Part shown: positions 9,227 through 17,666 of the stretch, one piece after another | How the letters are laid out: each line of letters begins with the position of its first letter | Numbering within the stretch: position 1 is the first letter of the stretch | Program-made: the position numbers and the translations under genes | Origin: an uncultured Rhizobiaceae group bacterium | GTDB lineage: Bacteria > Pseudomonadota > Alphaproteobacteria > Rhizobiales > Rhizobiaceae | Direction: 5' to 3' | NCBI GenBank assembly: GCA_938010435.1 | Contig: CALLUS010000005.1 | Span: 186,001-250,000 of the forward strand | Length of the DNA: 64,000 bases | Notes under the pieces: generated by a model | The model's input: the letters and a program-made list of their open reading frames with translations, nothing else | What the model was told of the DNA's origin: nothing | Databases searched by the model: none

Positions 9227-10105
9227 ATGAACAAACAACCTACCCCCCGGACATCAAATTATTTACTCGCTCCTAATCCCAACGATGAACGCTTATCCAC
9301 GCCGGTCACTGGTATTGATCAAAACGGGAAATCAGTCGACCTGAACGTGATCACTGAGCGACCACTTACGCTTTACTTAAACAGCCAAGAAGTTGTCACC
9401 ATGATGACTATTGGCGACCACCCTGACCTCCTCGCCATTGGTTATCTCATCAATCAAAACATGTTAAAGTCGGACGCAGCGATCACTTCTGTAGATTATG
9501 ACGATGAATTGGGGGTGGTGATTGTGCGCACACCAGATGAAACCAAATTCGAACAAAAGTTGAAAAAGAAAGTTCGAACATCCGGTTGCGCACAAGGCAC
9601 AATCTTCGGCGATGTGATCGATACGTTTGAAGACATCAAATTATCCGGCAACGCAAAGCTCAAAACATCTTGGTTGGGTGCGTTGACGAGAAAGATCAAC
9701 ACCACACCTAGCCTCTATTTGGAAGCAGGCGCTATTCACGGTTGCGTCTTGTGTGAAGAAGACCGTCCGTTGGTTTATATGGAGGATGTGGGCCGCCACA
9801 ACGCCGTGGACAAAATTGCGGGCTGGATGGCCGTGAACAAAGCTGATCCAAGCAATAAACTGTTCTACACAACGGGACGTCTCACCAGTGAAATGGTGAT
9901 TAAAACTGTCATGATGGGAATACCAATTTTGGTGTCGCGTTCTGGTTTTACAGCTTGGGGCGTGGAACTGGCCCGTCAATCCGGATTGACGTTGATTGGA
10001 CGCGCACGCGGTGAACGGTTTGTTGTGCTTGCTGGTGAAGGCCGAGTGGAATTTGATATCAACCCATCGAGCGGTGAACAAGACACTGGAAAGCGCAAGA
10101 CATGA
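9227..10105 (+). CDS. fdhD: FdhD-like Moco sulfurtransferase, variant cysteine motif
   Basis: FdhD proteins transfer sulfur from IscS to the molybdenum cofactor of formate dehydrogenase. This 292-residue protein has the family core, including YMEDVGRHNAVDKI, FYTTGRLTSEMVIK and the C-terminal GFTAWGVELARQSGLTLIGRARG. The usual Cys-x-x-Cys loop is replaced by TSGCAQGTIFGD, leaving one cysteine; another pair occurs at HGCVLCEED. I chose the ATG at 9227 (MNKQPTPRTSNYLL), with AAGG upstream, over the in-frame 9173 start inside the transporter gene. It overlaps mobA by 4 bp and heads a Moco operon. No formate dehydrogenase gene lies in the window, so the client enzyme is unknown. Confidence 0.85.
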   Translation: MNKQPTPRTSNYLLAPNPNDERLSTPVTGIDQNGKSVDLNVITERPLTLYLNSQEVVTMMTIGDHPDLLAIGYLINQNMLKSDAAITSVDYDDELGVVIVRTPDETKFEQKLKKKVRTSGCAQGTIFGDVIDTFEDIKLSGNAKLKTSWLGALTRKINTTPSLYLEAGAIHGCVLCEEDRPLVYMEDVGRHNAVDKIAGWMAVNKADPSNKLFYTTGRLTSEMVIKTVMMGIPILVSRSGFTAWGVELARQSGLTLIGRARGERFVVLAGEGRVEFDINPSSGEQDTGKRKT

Positions 10106-10722
10106 AAATCTGCGGCATCATACTGGCAGGAGGCCAGTCGCGTCGCATGGGTGGACGCGAGAAAAGTTTGATGGAATTGCAAAACATTGCACCCATTGAA
10201 TGGGTCGCGCGTCGTTTACAAAGCCAAGTGGATAAAATGGCCGTCAATGCCAACGGTGATCCCAGACGTTTCGATTTCCTAGACCTTCCTGTTTTGCCCG
10301 ACACGATCGAGGGCTTTGTTGGCCCCTTGGCGGGTGTGTTAACCGGCATGCGCTGGGCAGCCGGCACGCATGATGCAACACATATCGTCACAGCTGCTGC
10401 AGACACACCATTCATTCCATCACAAATGGTGCAACAATTGAGTTCTCACCTTACTGAATCAAATAGAGTTTCTATGGCTCACAGCAATGGCCGTATTCAT
10501 CCGGTAGCAGCATTGTGGCCTTGTGATTTAGCCGATGCATTGGAACGTTTTTTGATTGTGGAAGACCAACGTAAAATTCTCGTTTTTGCCCAACGCTATG
10601 GGCTGGCAGAAACCAAATTTAATGTGGTTGAAGGCCATGCAGGACACGATCCCTTCTTCAACATCAACACACCAGATGATATGGCAATCGCAGAACAAAT
10701 AGCGTCTGGGTTGAAGCAATGA
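10102..10722 (+). CDS. mobA: Molybdenum cofactor guanylyltransferase
   Basis: Attaches GMP from GTP to molybdopterin to make the MGD form of Moco. The 206-residue protein begins with the nucleotide-binding signature IILAGGQSRRMGGREKSLME, and has PVLPDTIEGFVGPLAGVLTGM and TAAADTPFIP, where the aspartate would bind Mg. Length matches MobA. The ATG overlaps the fdhD-like stop by 4 bp (ATGA) and its own stop overlaps mobB by 4 bp, which suggests translational coupling. Confidence 0.95.
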   Translation: MKICGIILAGGQSRRMGGREKSLMELQNIAPIEWVARRLQSQVDKMAVNANGDPRRFDFLDLPVLPDTIEGFVGPLAGVLTGMRWAAGTHDATHIVTAAADTPFIPSQMVQQLSSHLTESNRVSMAHSNGRIHPVAALWPCDLADALERFLIVEDQRKILVFAQRYGLAETKFNVVEGHAGHDPFFNINTPDDMAIAEQIASGLKQ

Positions 10723-11228
10723 GTAAAGTGTTTGGCATCACGGGTTGGAAGAATTCAGGTAAGACAACATTGACAGCAGCACTGGTTCAAGAATTTGTAA
10801 AACGTGAATACGCAATCAGCACGATCAAACATGCCCATGAGAGCTTTGCAGTCGACGTAGAAGGAACAGATTCGTTCAAGCATCGTGCAGCAGGTGCATC
10901 TGAAGTTGCCATCCTTTCCAAAGGGCGTTGGGTAATTATGCATGAAGGCAAAGATGGTGGCGCTGCACCGACGCTTGATACCATGCTATCCAAACTTGCT
11001 CCCTGCGACCTGATTTTGGTGGAAGGTTTCAAGAATGTAGATTTTCCAAAACTGGAATGCATTCTCACCAAAAACCAAATCGACGAACCTGTCTGGCATC
11101 AAAACAAAAGCGTCATCGCTACTGCGTCAGATCAGATTGATTCCAATTGTGAATTGCCTCAGTTTCAATTGGATGATGTATCAAAAATTGCGGATTACAT
11201 ATCCCAAAAAATGGGATTGGGTTTGTGA
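10719..11228 (+). CDS. mobB: Molybdopterin-guanine dinucleotide biosynthesis protein B
   Basis: GTP-binding adaptor that assists MobA. The 169-residue protein has a Walker A motif GWKNSGKTTL at about residues 8-17, the switch-like HAHESFAVDVEGTDSFKHRAAGA and the conserved ILVEGFKNVDFPKLE. These are standard MobB features and the length is normal. It overlaps mobA and moeA by 4 bp on each side. Confidence 0.95.
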   Translation: MSKVFGITGWKNSGKTTLTAALVQEFVKREYAISTIKHAHESFAVDVEGTDSFKHRAAGASEVAILSKGRWVIMHEGKDGGAAPTLDTMLSKLAPCDLILVEGFKNVDFPKLECILTKNQIDEPVWHQNKSVIATASDQIDSNCELPQFQLDDVSKIADYISQKMGLGL

Positions 11229-12508
11229 ACCAACCAGCTTCACTGATCAACGATTGCTTCCTGCATGACAAAGACCGTCTATCCCACGATGACGCGTTGG
11301 CATTGCTGCAAGCACGTCTGAACTGCATTACCGGAACTGAAGTCATTTCAACCAGCAAAGCCATGGGTCGCATTCTGGCAGTCGACATTTCAGCACCACA
11401 CAATGTTCCTCTTCACACTAATTCTGCAGTTGATGGATATGCGTTCAACCATGGTGATTTGGCTAATTCTCCATTGCCTTTGTCAGGTCGGATTGCCGCT
11501 GGAGATTTATCACCGGAGCCTTTGGCAGCCAACCACGCGGTCCGTATTTTCACAGGCGCAGCCATGCCTGCAAACGCAAACACAGTGGCTATGCAAGAGG
11601 ACTGCGTTGAAGAGAGTGGCACGGTTACCTTGCCCCAAGGCTTAAAAGCTGGTGCAAATTGCCGACTGGCTGGCGAAGATTTAAAACAAGGTGATCCGGT
11701 TCTGCCAAGTGGTCAACGAATTGGTCCAGCAGACCTTGCAGCATTAGCATCCATTGGCATTGCAGAAATCGAAGTTCATAAAACGCTGCGTGTTATATTG
11801 TTTTCCAATGGTAACGAGATGCGTACACCGGACGATGGTAGAGGCCCGTTGTTGGCGGGACAGGTTTTTGACGCGAACGCACCAATGTTGTCGGCATTGC
11901 TTTCGAAATTACCAGTTGATCTCACCCTTGGTGGAATGATCAACGACACAGCAGAAGATGCATTGGCTGCGATTGCAGACGCCAGCAAAATCTATGATGT
12001 GATACTCACCACAGGTGGTGCATCGCGTGGGGACGAAGATCACATGCTTTCCACTTTAGATCAGTTGGGAAAACGTCATCTTTGGCAATTGGCTGTTAAA
12101 CCCGGTCGTCCGATGATGTTCGGGCAAATACCGCGCGACGACACTCAAAGAGACTGTTTGTTTTTCGGATTGCCGGGCAACCCTGTCGCGGCTTCCGTTT
12201 GTTTCATGCTCTACACCCGCCCTGCACTTCTGCAACTGTGCGGTGCCAATTGGGAAAGCCCTATTCGGTATTCTGTACCCGCTGCTTTCAAAATTAAAAA
12301 CAAAAAACCGGATCGCAGAGAATTTCTGCGGGGTAAACTTGTTTCAGGCAAAGACGGAGCACTGCATGTGGACAAATTTCTACGCGATGGTTCCGGGTTG
12401 ATCAGTTCATTGCGCGAAGCGGATGGATTGATTGAAGTTGCTGAATCAGTCACCCAATTGGGGGTGGACGATTTGGTGAACTTCATTCCCTTCAACTCTT
12501 TTGATTAA
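11225..12508 (+). CDS. moeA: Molybdopterin molybdotransferase
   Basis: Inserts molybdate into adenylated molybdopterin. The 427-residue protein has the three-domain MoeA layout: an early segment NVPLHTNSAVDGYAF, the MoCF-fold motif TTGGASRGDEDH around the middle, and GLPGNPVAASVCF near the C-terminal domain. It uses a GTG start at 11225 that overlaps the mobB stop (GTGA). The chain fdhD-mobA-mobB-moeA covers late Moco maturation; the moaABC genes for pterin synthesis are not in this window. Confidence 0.94.
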   Translation: MNQPASLINDCFLHDKDRLSHDDALALLQARLNCITGTEVISTSKAMGRILAVDISAPHNVPLHTNSAVDGYAFNHGDLANSPLPLSGRIAAGDLSPEPLAANHAVRIFTGAAMPANANTVAMQEDCVEESGTVTLPQGLKAGANCRLAGEDLKQGDPVLPSGQRIGPADLAALASIGIAEIEVHKTLRVILFSNGNEMRTPDDGRGPLLAGQVFDANAPMLSALLSKLPVDLTLGGMINDTAEDALAAIADASKIYDVILTTGGASRGDEDHMLSTLDQLGKRHLWQLAVKPGRPMMFGQIPRDDTQRDCLFFGLPGNPVAASVCFMLYTRPALLQLCGANWESPIRYSVPAAFKIKNKKPDRREFLRGKLVSGKDGALHVDKFLRDGSGLISSLREADGLIEVAESVTQLGVDDLVNFIPFNSFD

Positions 12509-12558
12509 GGCGTTTCACAACTAAAGTGTACTCAAGACAAAACTCCAAGGAATTTAAA

Positions 12559-13437
12559 ATGGCATCTGTTGCATTTATCGGTTTGGGCGTGATGGGATAT
12601 CCCATGGCAGGTTACCTGAAGACAAAGGGGGGGCATGATGTGACTGTGTACAACCGGACAGTTGCGAAAGCTGAAAAATGGGCCACTGAATTTGACGGGA
12701 ATTTTGCAGCAACGCCTGCCGAAGCCGCTAAAGGTGCGGATTTCGTTTTCTGTTGCGTAGGCAATGACGATGATTTGCGCTCAGTCACTATTGGCGAAGA
12801 CGGTGCATTCCACACGGTAAAAAGCGGCGCGATCTTTGTCGACAACACAACCGCCTCCGCAAATGTTGCGCGCGAATTAGCAGAAGTTGCTGCGCAAAAA
12901 GGCTTCGGTTTTCTGGATGCACCAGTATCCGGCGGACAAGCCGGTGCAGAGAACGGCGTTCTCACTGTCATGGTGGGGGGCGATCAATCCACTTTTGACA
13001 CCGCAAAACCGGTTATCGAATGCTATGCCAAAATGGTCGGTCTCATGGGTGATATTGGTGCCGGTCAACTGACCAAAATGATGAACCAGATTTGCATTGC
13101 AGGTCTTGTGCAAGGACTGTCCGAAGCCATTCATCTTGGCCAAGCTGCAGGTCTCGATATAGAGAAAGTGGTTGATGTTATTTCCAAAGGTGCAGCTGGC
13201 TCTTGGCAAATGGAAAATCGCCACAAGACAATGGATGCAGGTGAATACGAACATGGGTTTGCCGTGGATTGGATGCGCAAAGACCTGAAGATTTGCCTTG
13301 AAGAAGGTGAAGCGCAAGGCGTGTCGTTACCAGTGACAGCACTCGTCGATCAATTTTACAGTGAAGTGCAGCGCATGGGTGGCAACCGTTGGGACACATC
13401 AAGCTTGTTGGCCCGTTTGGAAAACTCCAAAAAATAA
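12559..13437 (+). CDS. NAD(P)-dependent 3-hydroxyisobutyrate dehydrogenase-like oxidoreductase
   Basis: A 292-residue beta-hydroxyacid dehydrogenase. The N-terminal Rossmann motif is GLGVMG at 8-13, followed by the substrate-binding DAPVSGGQAGAENGVLTVMV and the catalytic lysine in GAGQLTKMMNQ. These fit the 3-hydroxyisobutyrate/tartronate-semialdehyde reductase superfamily; the exact substrate cannot be fixed. The ATG at 12559 has CAAGGA upstream; an in-frame start at 12526 lacks a ribosome-binding site. It follows moeA by 50 bp but is probably functionally separate. A hairpin terminator follows. Confidence 0.9.
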   Translation: MASVAFIGLGVMGYPMAGYLKTKGGHDVTVYNRTVAKAEKWATEFDGNFAATPAEAAKGADFVFCCVGNDDDLRSVTIGEDGAFHTVKSGAIFVDNTTASANVARELAEVAAQKGFGFLDAPVSGGQAGAENGVLTVMVGGDQSTFDTAKPVIECYAKMVGLMGDIGAGQLTKMMNQICIAGLVQGLSEAIHLGQAAGLDIEKVVDVISKGAAGSWQMENRHKTMDAGEYEHGFAVDWMRKDLKICLEEGEAQGVSLPVTALVDQFYSEVQRMGGNRWDTSSLLARLENSKK

Positions 13438-13447
13438 CAAACATTTC

Positions 13448-13480
13448 AGCGCTGATGCAGAAAGCCTCAGCGTTGTTTTT
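13448..13480. terminator. Hairpin terminator between converging genes
   Basis: CGCTGA (13450-13455) pairs with TCAGCG (13467-13472), extended by A-T and G-T pairs, and is followed by TTGTTTTT on the plus strand. It sits between the converging dehydrogenase and Lrp genes. On the minus strand the flanks are only mildly T-rich, so it should act mainly on the plus strand. Confidence 0.65.
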
Positions 13481-13484
13481 CCAT

Positions 13485-13952
13485 CTAGGATTTCAACAGA
13501 TAGTCCAACGGCAATTCCGTTGTATATTTCATCTGTTCCATGGCGAATGATGAACTCACATCTTTGATATCGATTTTTGATATCAATCGTTGATAAAACG
13601 CGTCATACGCTTGGATGTCTGGCACGACCACGCGCAATAAATAATCTACATCCCCGCTCATGCGATAGAGTTCAACGACTTCTGGAAACTCTACCGAGAC
13701 TTCAGAAAACCGTTTTAACCATTCTGCATTGTGAGACCCTGTACGAATGGAAACGAAGACAGTCACTTTTGCATTCACAGAAGTCGGGTCGAGCACCGCC
13801 ACCCGTTTTTTGATGACGCCGTCTTCTTCCAGCTTTTGAATACGGCGCCAACAAGGCGTGGTCGACAACCCTACCTTCTTGCCAATTTCAGCCACCGGTG
13901 TGGTTGCGTCCTGTTGCAAAAGCGTCAAAATACGTTTGTCGATGCGGTCCAT
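13485..13952 (-). CDS. Lrp/AsnC family transcriptional regulator
   Basis: A 155-residue regulator. The N-terminal helix-turn-helix reads MDRIDKRILTLLQQDATTPV followed by VGLSTTPCWRRIQKLEEDGVI, a classic Lrp reading head. The C-terminal RAM domain (VFVSIRTGSHNAEWLKRF to the end) would bind amino acids and mediate oligomerisation, with GDVDYLLRVVVPD as the conserved ligand-pocket segment. Targets are unknown. It converges on the dehydrogenase gene and has no close operon partner. Confidence 0.94.
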   Translation of the reverse strand: MDRIDKRILTLLQQDATTPVAEIGKKVGLSTTPCWRRIQKLEEDGVIKKRVAVLDPTSVNAKVTVFVSIRTGSHNAEWLKRFSEVSVEFPEVVELYRMSGDVDYLLRVVVPDIQAYDAFYQRLISKIDIKDVSSSFAMEQMKYTTELPLDYLLKS

Positions 13953-14063
13953 ATCAAAATTGCCAATTTCACGTCAGATAGAATAACGTTCTACATATAG
14001 AGACCATACGCAAGAATAATAGGTGTTAGATTAGAATAAACCACAAAACCCGAAAATTCATGC

Positions 14064-14681
14064 TCAAGTAAGCCTTTGCACCTCAGAACGTAAAACGGGC
14101 AAAACATCTGAATCAAACCACGGGTTTTTCTTCAACCAACCTGTGTTGCGCCATGATGGATGTGGCAATGGCAAAATACGCGGACCATCATTGCGATTGA
14201 TATATCGATTCCAGTTTTGCACGGTTTCGGTAACGCCTTTTTCACGCAGGTCACCCAAATGATAAGCCTGCGCATACATGCCGATCACCAATATCAGCTC
14301 TATCTGAGGCATAACTGTGAACAAATCATCATGCCACTTGGCCACGCATTCCTTGCGTGGAGGCAAGTCACTTTTGTTTTTATCATACCCCGGGAAACAA
14401 AACCCCATAGGCACAATTGCAAGTTTGGAAGCATCATAAAAAAGATCACGATCTATTCCCATCCATTGCCGGAGACGATCACCAGACCGGTCATCGAATG
14501 GAATACCCGATTCATGCACCCGCAAACCGGGCGCCTGCCCTGCAATACAAATTCGAGCGGTCTCAGATACTTGTACCACCGGACGTGGTTCGTGGGGTAA
14601 AGGTAACTTTAAGGGAGCATCCTTACAGATGCGACACTTCAATATCGCTGAATTTAAGTCTTCAAGTGAACGATCAGGCAT
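14064..14681 (-). CDS. Fe-S uracil-DNA glycosylase family protein
   Basis: A 205-residue protein of the uracil-DNA glycosylase-like superfamily. Four cysteines at 16, 19, 95 and 112 form a Cys-x2-Cys...Cys-x16-Cys pattern, matching the [4Fe-4S] ligands of family 4/5 enzymes. Motif A appears as AGQAPGLRVHESGIPF (about 47-62) and motif B as LPLPHPSWRN near the C-terminus. Such enzymes remove uracil or other deaminated bases from DNA. The motif A residue pattern differs from classical family 4 (GEAPG), so specificity may differ. The start overlaps the upstream GST gene end by 8 bp, suggesting coupling. Confidence 0.82.
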   Translation of the reverse strand: MPDRSLEDLNSAILKCRICKDAPLKLPLPHEPRPVVQVSETARICIAGQAPGLRVHESGIPFDDRSGDRLRQWMGIDRDLFYDASKLAIVPMGFCFPGYDKNKSDLPPRKECVAKWHDDLFTVMPQIELILVIGMYAQAYHLGDLREKGVTETVQNWNRYINRNDGPRILPLPHPSWRNTGWLKKNPWFDSDVLPVLRSEVQRLT

Positions 14682-15285
14682 CAGCAGAAGGACGCATTTT
14701 GACGTTTTTATACCAAGCCAATAAATACTTATGATCTTCAGGCACCTGAAGTCGCGCTGGCTTCATAAAATCAATAGCAATCATGGCCGTGATGTCAGCG
14801 ATTGAGAAACGATCTCCGGCGATGAATTCCCTGTCTTTCAGCTCAGCATTCAACCAAGCCAATGTGGTCATAACTTTGGGTTTGTTGGCGTCGCTGAATT
14901 CTTTGACCTGCGGAACCTCCCAATCCGCCATGGCTGGATGAGCATGACGAAATACATTGGCCACCAAAAGTAACAGATGCATCTCCATGCGCCGTTGCCA
15001 CATCTCAACAACAGCTTTGTCAACGGCATCAACGCCCATCAGCGCTGGCTCAGGATGCAATTCTTCAAAATACCGGCAAATTGCGACGCTTTCGCTGATA
15101 ATCGTTCCATCATCCAGTTCTAAAACAGGAAGACGTTGCAGCGGATTACGTGATGAAATTAATTCTGATTTGTGACCAAGTTTGTTCATGTCCACGGCTT
15201 CGAGCAGAACATCAATTTCCTTTTCAGCGAGATAAATACGAACCCGTCGCGGGTTGGGCGCTTTGCCACCATCATACAATTTCAT
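14674..15285 (-). CDS. Glutathione S-transferase family protein
   Basis: A 203-residue two-domain GST. The thioredoxin-like N-terminal domain has MKLYDGGKAPNPRRVRIYLA, and the glutathione-site motif NPLQRLPVLELDDGTIISESVAI with the cis-proline and the ES pair. The helical C-terminal domain includes the capping segment FSIADITAMIAIDF. The ATG at 15285 has a strong AGGAG 10 bp upstream, so the longer in-frame reading to 15324 is rejected. The substrate is unknown. Its 3' end overlaps the glycosylase gene by 8 bp. Confidence 0.9.
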   Translation of the reverse strand: MKLYDGGKAPNPRRVRIYLAEKEIDVLLEAVDMNKLGHKSELISSRNPLQRLPVLELDDGTIISESVAICRYFEELHPEPALMGVDAVDKAVVEMWQRRMEMHLLLLVANVFRHAHPAMADWEVPQVKEFSDANKPKVMTTLAWLNAELKDREFIAGDRFSIADITAMIAIDFMKPARLQVPEDHKYLLAWYKNVKMRPSADA

Positions 15286-15317
15286 TGATTGGAACTCCTG
15301 TTGATTTTGGACAAACC

Positions 15318-15920
15318 TTACCAAAGAAATCGCTTCTTAATACCGCGAAGTTTCGAAACAACAACATTTGCATTGAATGACACCAACGATGCCAAACCAC
15401 CGCGCTGGGCTTCCCGCCATTCTTGCGGTCGTTCAAATTCTCCGATCCAAATACCTTTCCGAGCAACACGAGGAGATTTTTCCAGTGCCGAATATCGACC
15501 GTAGGCCAATGCCCAACCTTGTCTGACCATTTCTGCATTCATGGACCCTGCAGTATTTCGACATGCGACAAGCCAACGGTCATATTTGTCTAAACCTTCA
15601 GAAATACAAACAACACCACCCTGTTTCACAAGGGCGCTAAGTGCCTGCCTGCTTTTTATGCCGCAGGGCCAATCTTGCCCGTTCTTTTTACAAGTCTGAC
15701 GCAATTCTGGAGCATCAATCCCCACAAGCCGTAATTTTGCTTCATTGATGACAAGGCTGTCACCATCCACCACGTAAGTTTTACCCGTGAACTCTTGAGA
15801 CGATTGACCATCTAACCAAACGGTCGCGTAAGCGATGCCACCCAAAAAAACAGCAGTCAAAAACAGGTCCTTCAAAAGCGAACGCTTCCTACGGCGAGAC
15901 CTGTATGATTTTCTTGCCAA
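15318..15920 (-). CDS. Membrane-anchored thermonuclease (SNase-like) protein
   Basis: A 200-residue protein with a strongly basic N-terminus (ARKSYRSRRRKRSLLK), one transmembrane segment at about 18-35 and a staphylococcal-nuclease fold. The fold contains TYVVDGDSLVI, RLVGIDAPELRQ and YDRWLVACR, where the Asp and Arg residues match the catalytic set. The start codon appears to be TTG at 15920: there is no internal ATG before the domain, and GAGGG lies about 9 bp upstream. The domain should face the periplasm. It could degrade nucleic acid in the envelope; the physiological substrate is unknown. Confidence 0.82.
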   Translation of the reverse strand: MARKSYRSRRRKRSLLKDLFLTAVFLGGIAYATVWLDGQSSQEFTGKTYVVDGDSLVINEAKLRLVGIDAPELRQTCKKNGQDWPCGIKSRQALSALVKQGGVVCISEGLDKYDRWLVACRNTAGSMNAEMVRQGWALAYGRYSALEKSPRVARKGIWIGEFERPQEWREAQRGGLASLVSFNANVVVSKLRGIKKRFLW

Positions 15921-16058
15921 ATCTCAAACCCTCTTCAAAAGTTAGCTCTACCGGTCTGAAACCCGTTATCGTTAACGAGACGTTTGCACAAATTAGCTAT
16001 GATTTCGACACACGAGGTTTGACCAAACCCGCAATGCCATTGGAACAAGTGTCGCATA

Positions 16059-17624
16059 ATGTCGATGGATGCAAACGAGAACATTGATAAGACGATTGTT
16101 GAACGTTTGCGACCTCACGCCAACGACCAATCTCGCAAAGCTGTTCGTGAACAAAGAGCAGTGTTCAACGGTAAAGGTGAGAAAAACGACCACTTCATCC
16201 GCGAAGTCCTTCGCCTACATGTTAACGTCCAAGAAACAGCGTTATTTTCATCTGCTCTGCTCGTCTTAGTGTCCGCATATTTCGCCCATTTTTCAATACC
16301 ATTGATTTTAGTGGCACTTTGGACAGTCATGGCGGCGGCTCTTTTGGCTTGGATCAAGAGAACATGCAGAATTTTTAAAGGTATCGATGCAAAGAAGCCC
16401 GACACGAAAAAATGGGAACGTAACTTTCAAAGCATTCAACTCGCTATAGGTTTGATGTGGGCGTTATTGTTTGGATTGCATCCGCTTTACGCGCCCTCTG
16501 GCGGTATATCTGTACTCACTTTTGCAGGCGCTATGGTTCTCATCGGCCTTTCTTTGGTGACGACGCGATATCTAAAGCACGGCATTTTTCTAACCAGTTT
16601 TCCATTTGTAGCAGTGGTTGCTGGTCGTCTGATAATGGAAGCCACATTTCCTTCTTTCGGTATGGCGCTCGTACTTGTCGGAGCATGTTTTTACTTCAGT
16701 CGTATCGGCGATCTTATGCGCCGATCGCAATTCGACTTCCTGACTTCGCGCGCAGAACGCGACCAATTGATTATGGAATTGGAAGCATCGCGTGGTGTGT
16801 CTGAAGAAGCACGTCGTCGGGCAGAAGAAGCAAACCTTGCAAAGTCGCGTTTCTTGGCCACGATGAGCCATGAATTGAGAACCCCACTCAATGCCATTTT
16901 AGGCTTTTCAGAGATCATGGCCAATGAAGTCATGGGACCTTTGAACAATGATTACTATAAAGAATATTCTGGTGACATCCATTCGTCCGGCACCCATCTC
17001 CTCAAATTGATCAATGAAATATTAGACCTCTCCCGGGTAGAGGCTGGTCGGTATGAACTGCATGAAAGCGCAACAAATTTGGCTCATGCGGCAGAAGAAT
17101 CTCTGCAAATGGTCAAGTTAAAAGCATCTGAAAAAGATGTTGAGATTGTTATGCAAATCCAACCTGACATGCCGGAAATTTGGGCTGATGCCCGTGCCGT
17201 TCGTCAAATCATGCTCAATTTGTTGTCGAACGCATTAAAATTTACGCCCCCAAGCGGAACCGTCTGGCTTAAAGTGGGCTGGACTGCTGGCGGCGGACAA
17301 TACGTTTGCGTAAAGGACACTGGACCTGGAATTCCAGAGGAAGAAATTCCAATTGTCCTGTCTTCTTTCGGACAAGGGTCCATAGCGATTAAAAGTGCCG
17401 AGCAAGGCACAGGTCTTGGTTTGCCAATCGTGCAAGCACTTGTCCAAATGCATGATGGTGAATTCACGTTCCATTCTAAATTGCGTCAAGGCACGCAAGT
17501 AACTGCCGCCTTCCCGCGAAAACGCGTTATGGAAGAGCTTCCAGCTGTGCCACAGGAAATGGACAACGAACGTATGCAACGCGGTGTATTTTCAGCCAAA
17601 CGTAAAAAAGCCGCTGCCGCATAA
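16059..17624 (+). CDS. Membrane sensor histidine kinase, PdhS/DivJ/PleC-like
   Basis: A 521-residue kinase. About five or six transmembrane helices lie between residues 60 and 225, then a short coiled coil (ERDQLIMELEASRGVSEEAR), a HisKA domain with phosphoacceptor His271 in FLATMSHELRTPLNAILGF, and an HATPase domain with N-box NLLSNALKFT, G1 DTGPGIP and G2 GTGLGLPIV. The segment after the His (GFSEIM, GPL, Y..Y, DI..SG.HLL, EILDLSRVEAG) resembles the DivK-interacting PleC/DivJ/PdhS family as I know it. No PAS domain is visible, which is like DivJ. divK and pleD lie elsewhere in this window. Partner choice is an inference. Confidence 0.88.
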   Translation: MSMDANENIDKTIVERLRPHANDQSRKAVREQRAVFNGKGEKNDHFIREVLRLHVNVQETALFSSALLVLVSAYFAHFSIPLILVALWTVMAAALLAWIKRTCRIFKGIDAKKPDTKKWERNFQSIQLAIGLMWALLFGLHPLYAPSGGISVLTFAGAMVLIGLSLVTTRYLKHGIFLTSFPFVAVVAGRLIMEATFPSFGMALVLVGACFYFSRIGDLMRRSQFDFLTSRAERDQLIMELEASRGVSEEARRRAEEANLAKSRFLATMSHELRTPLNAILGFSEIMANEVMGPLNNDYYKEYSGDIHSSGTHLLKLINEILDLSRVEAGRYELHESATNLAHAAEESLQMVKLKASEKDVEIVMQIQPDMPEIWADARAVRQIMLNLLSNALKFTPPSGTVWLKVGWTAGGGQYVCVKDTGPGIPEEEIPIVLSSFGQGSIAIKSAEQGTGLGLPIVQALVQMHDGEFTFHSKLRQGTQVTAAFPRKRVMEELPAVPQEMDNERMQRGVFSAKRKKAAAA

Positions 17625-17666
17625 AACAGCTGTTTGCCAGTACAATCATTGTGGTATTTGTGGTTT

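Noticed and set aside
12877-13317. 146-codon minus-strand ORF inside the dehydrogenase gene
   Set aside because: It is antisense to a well-conserved dehydrogenase and shows no family pattern.
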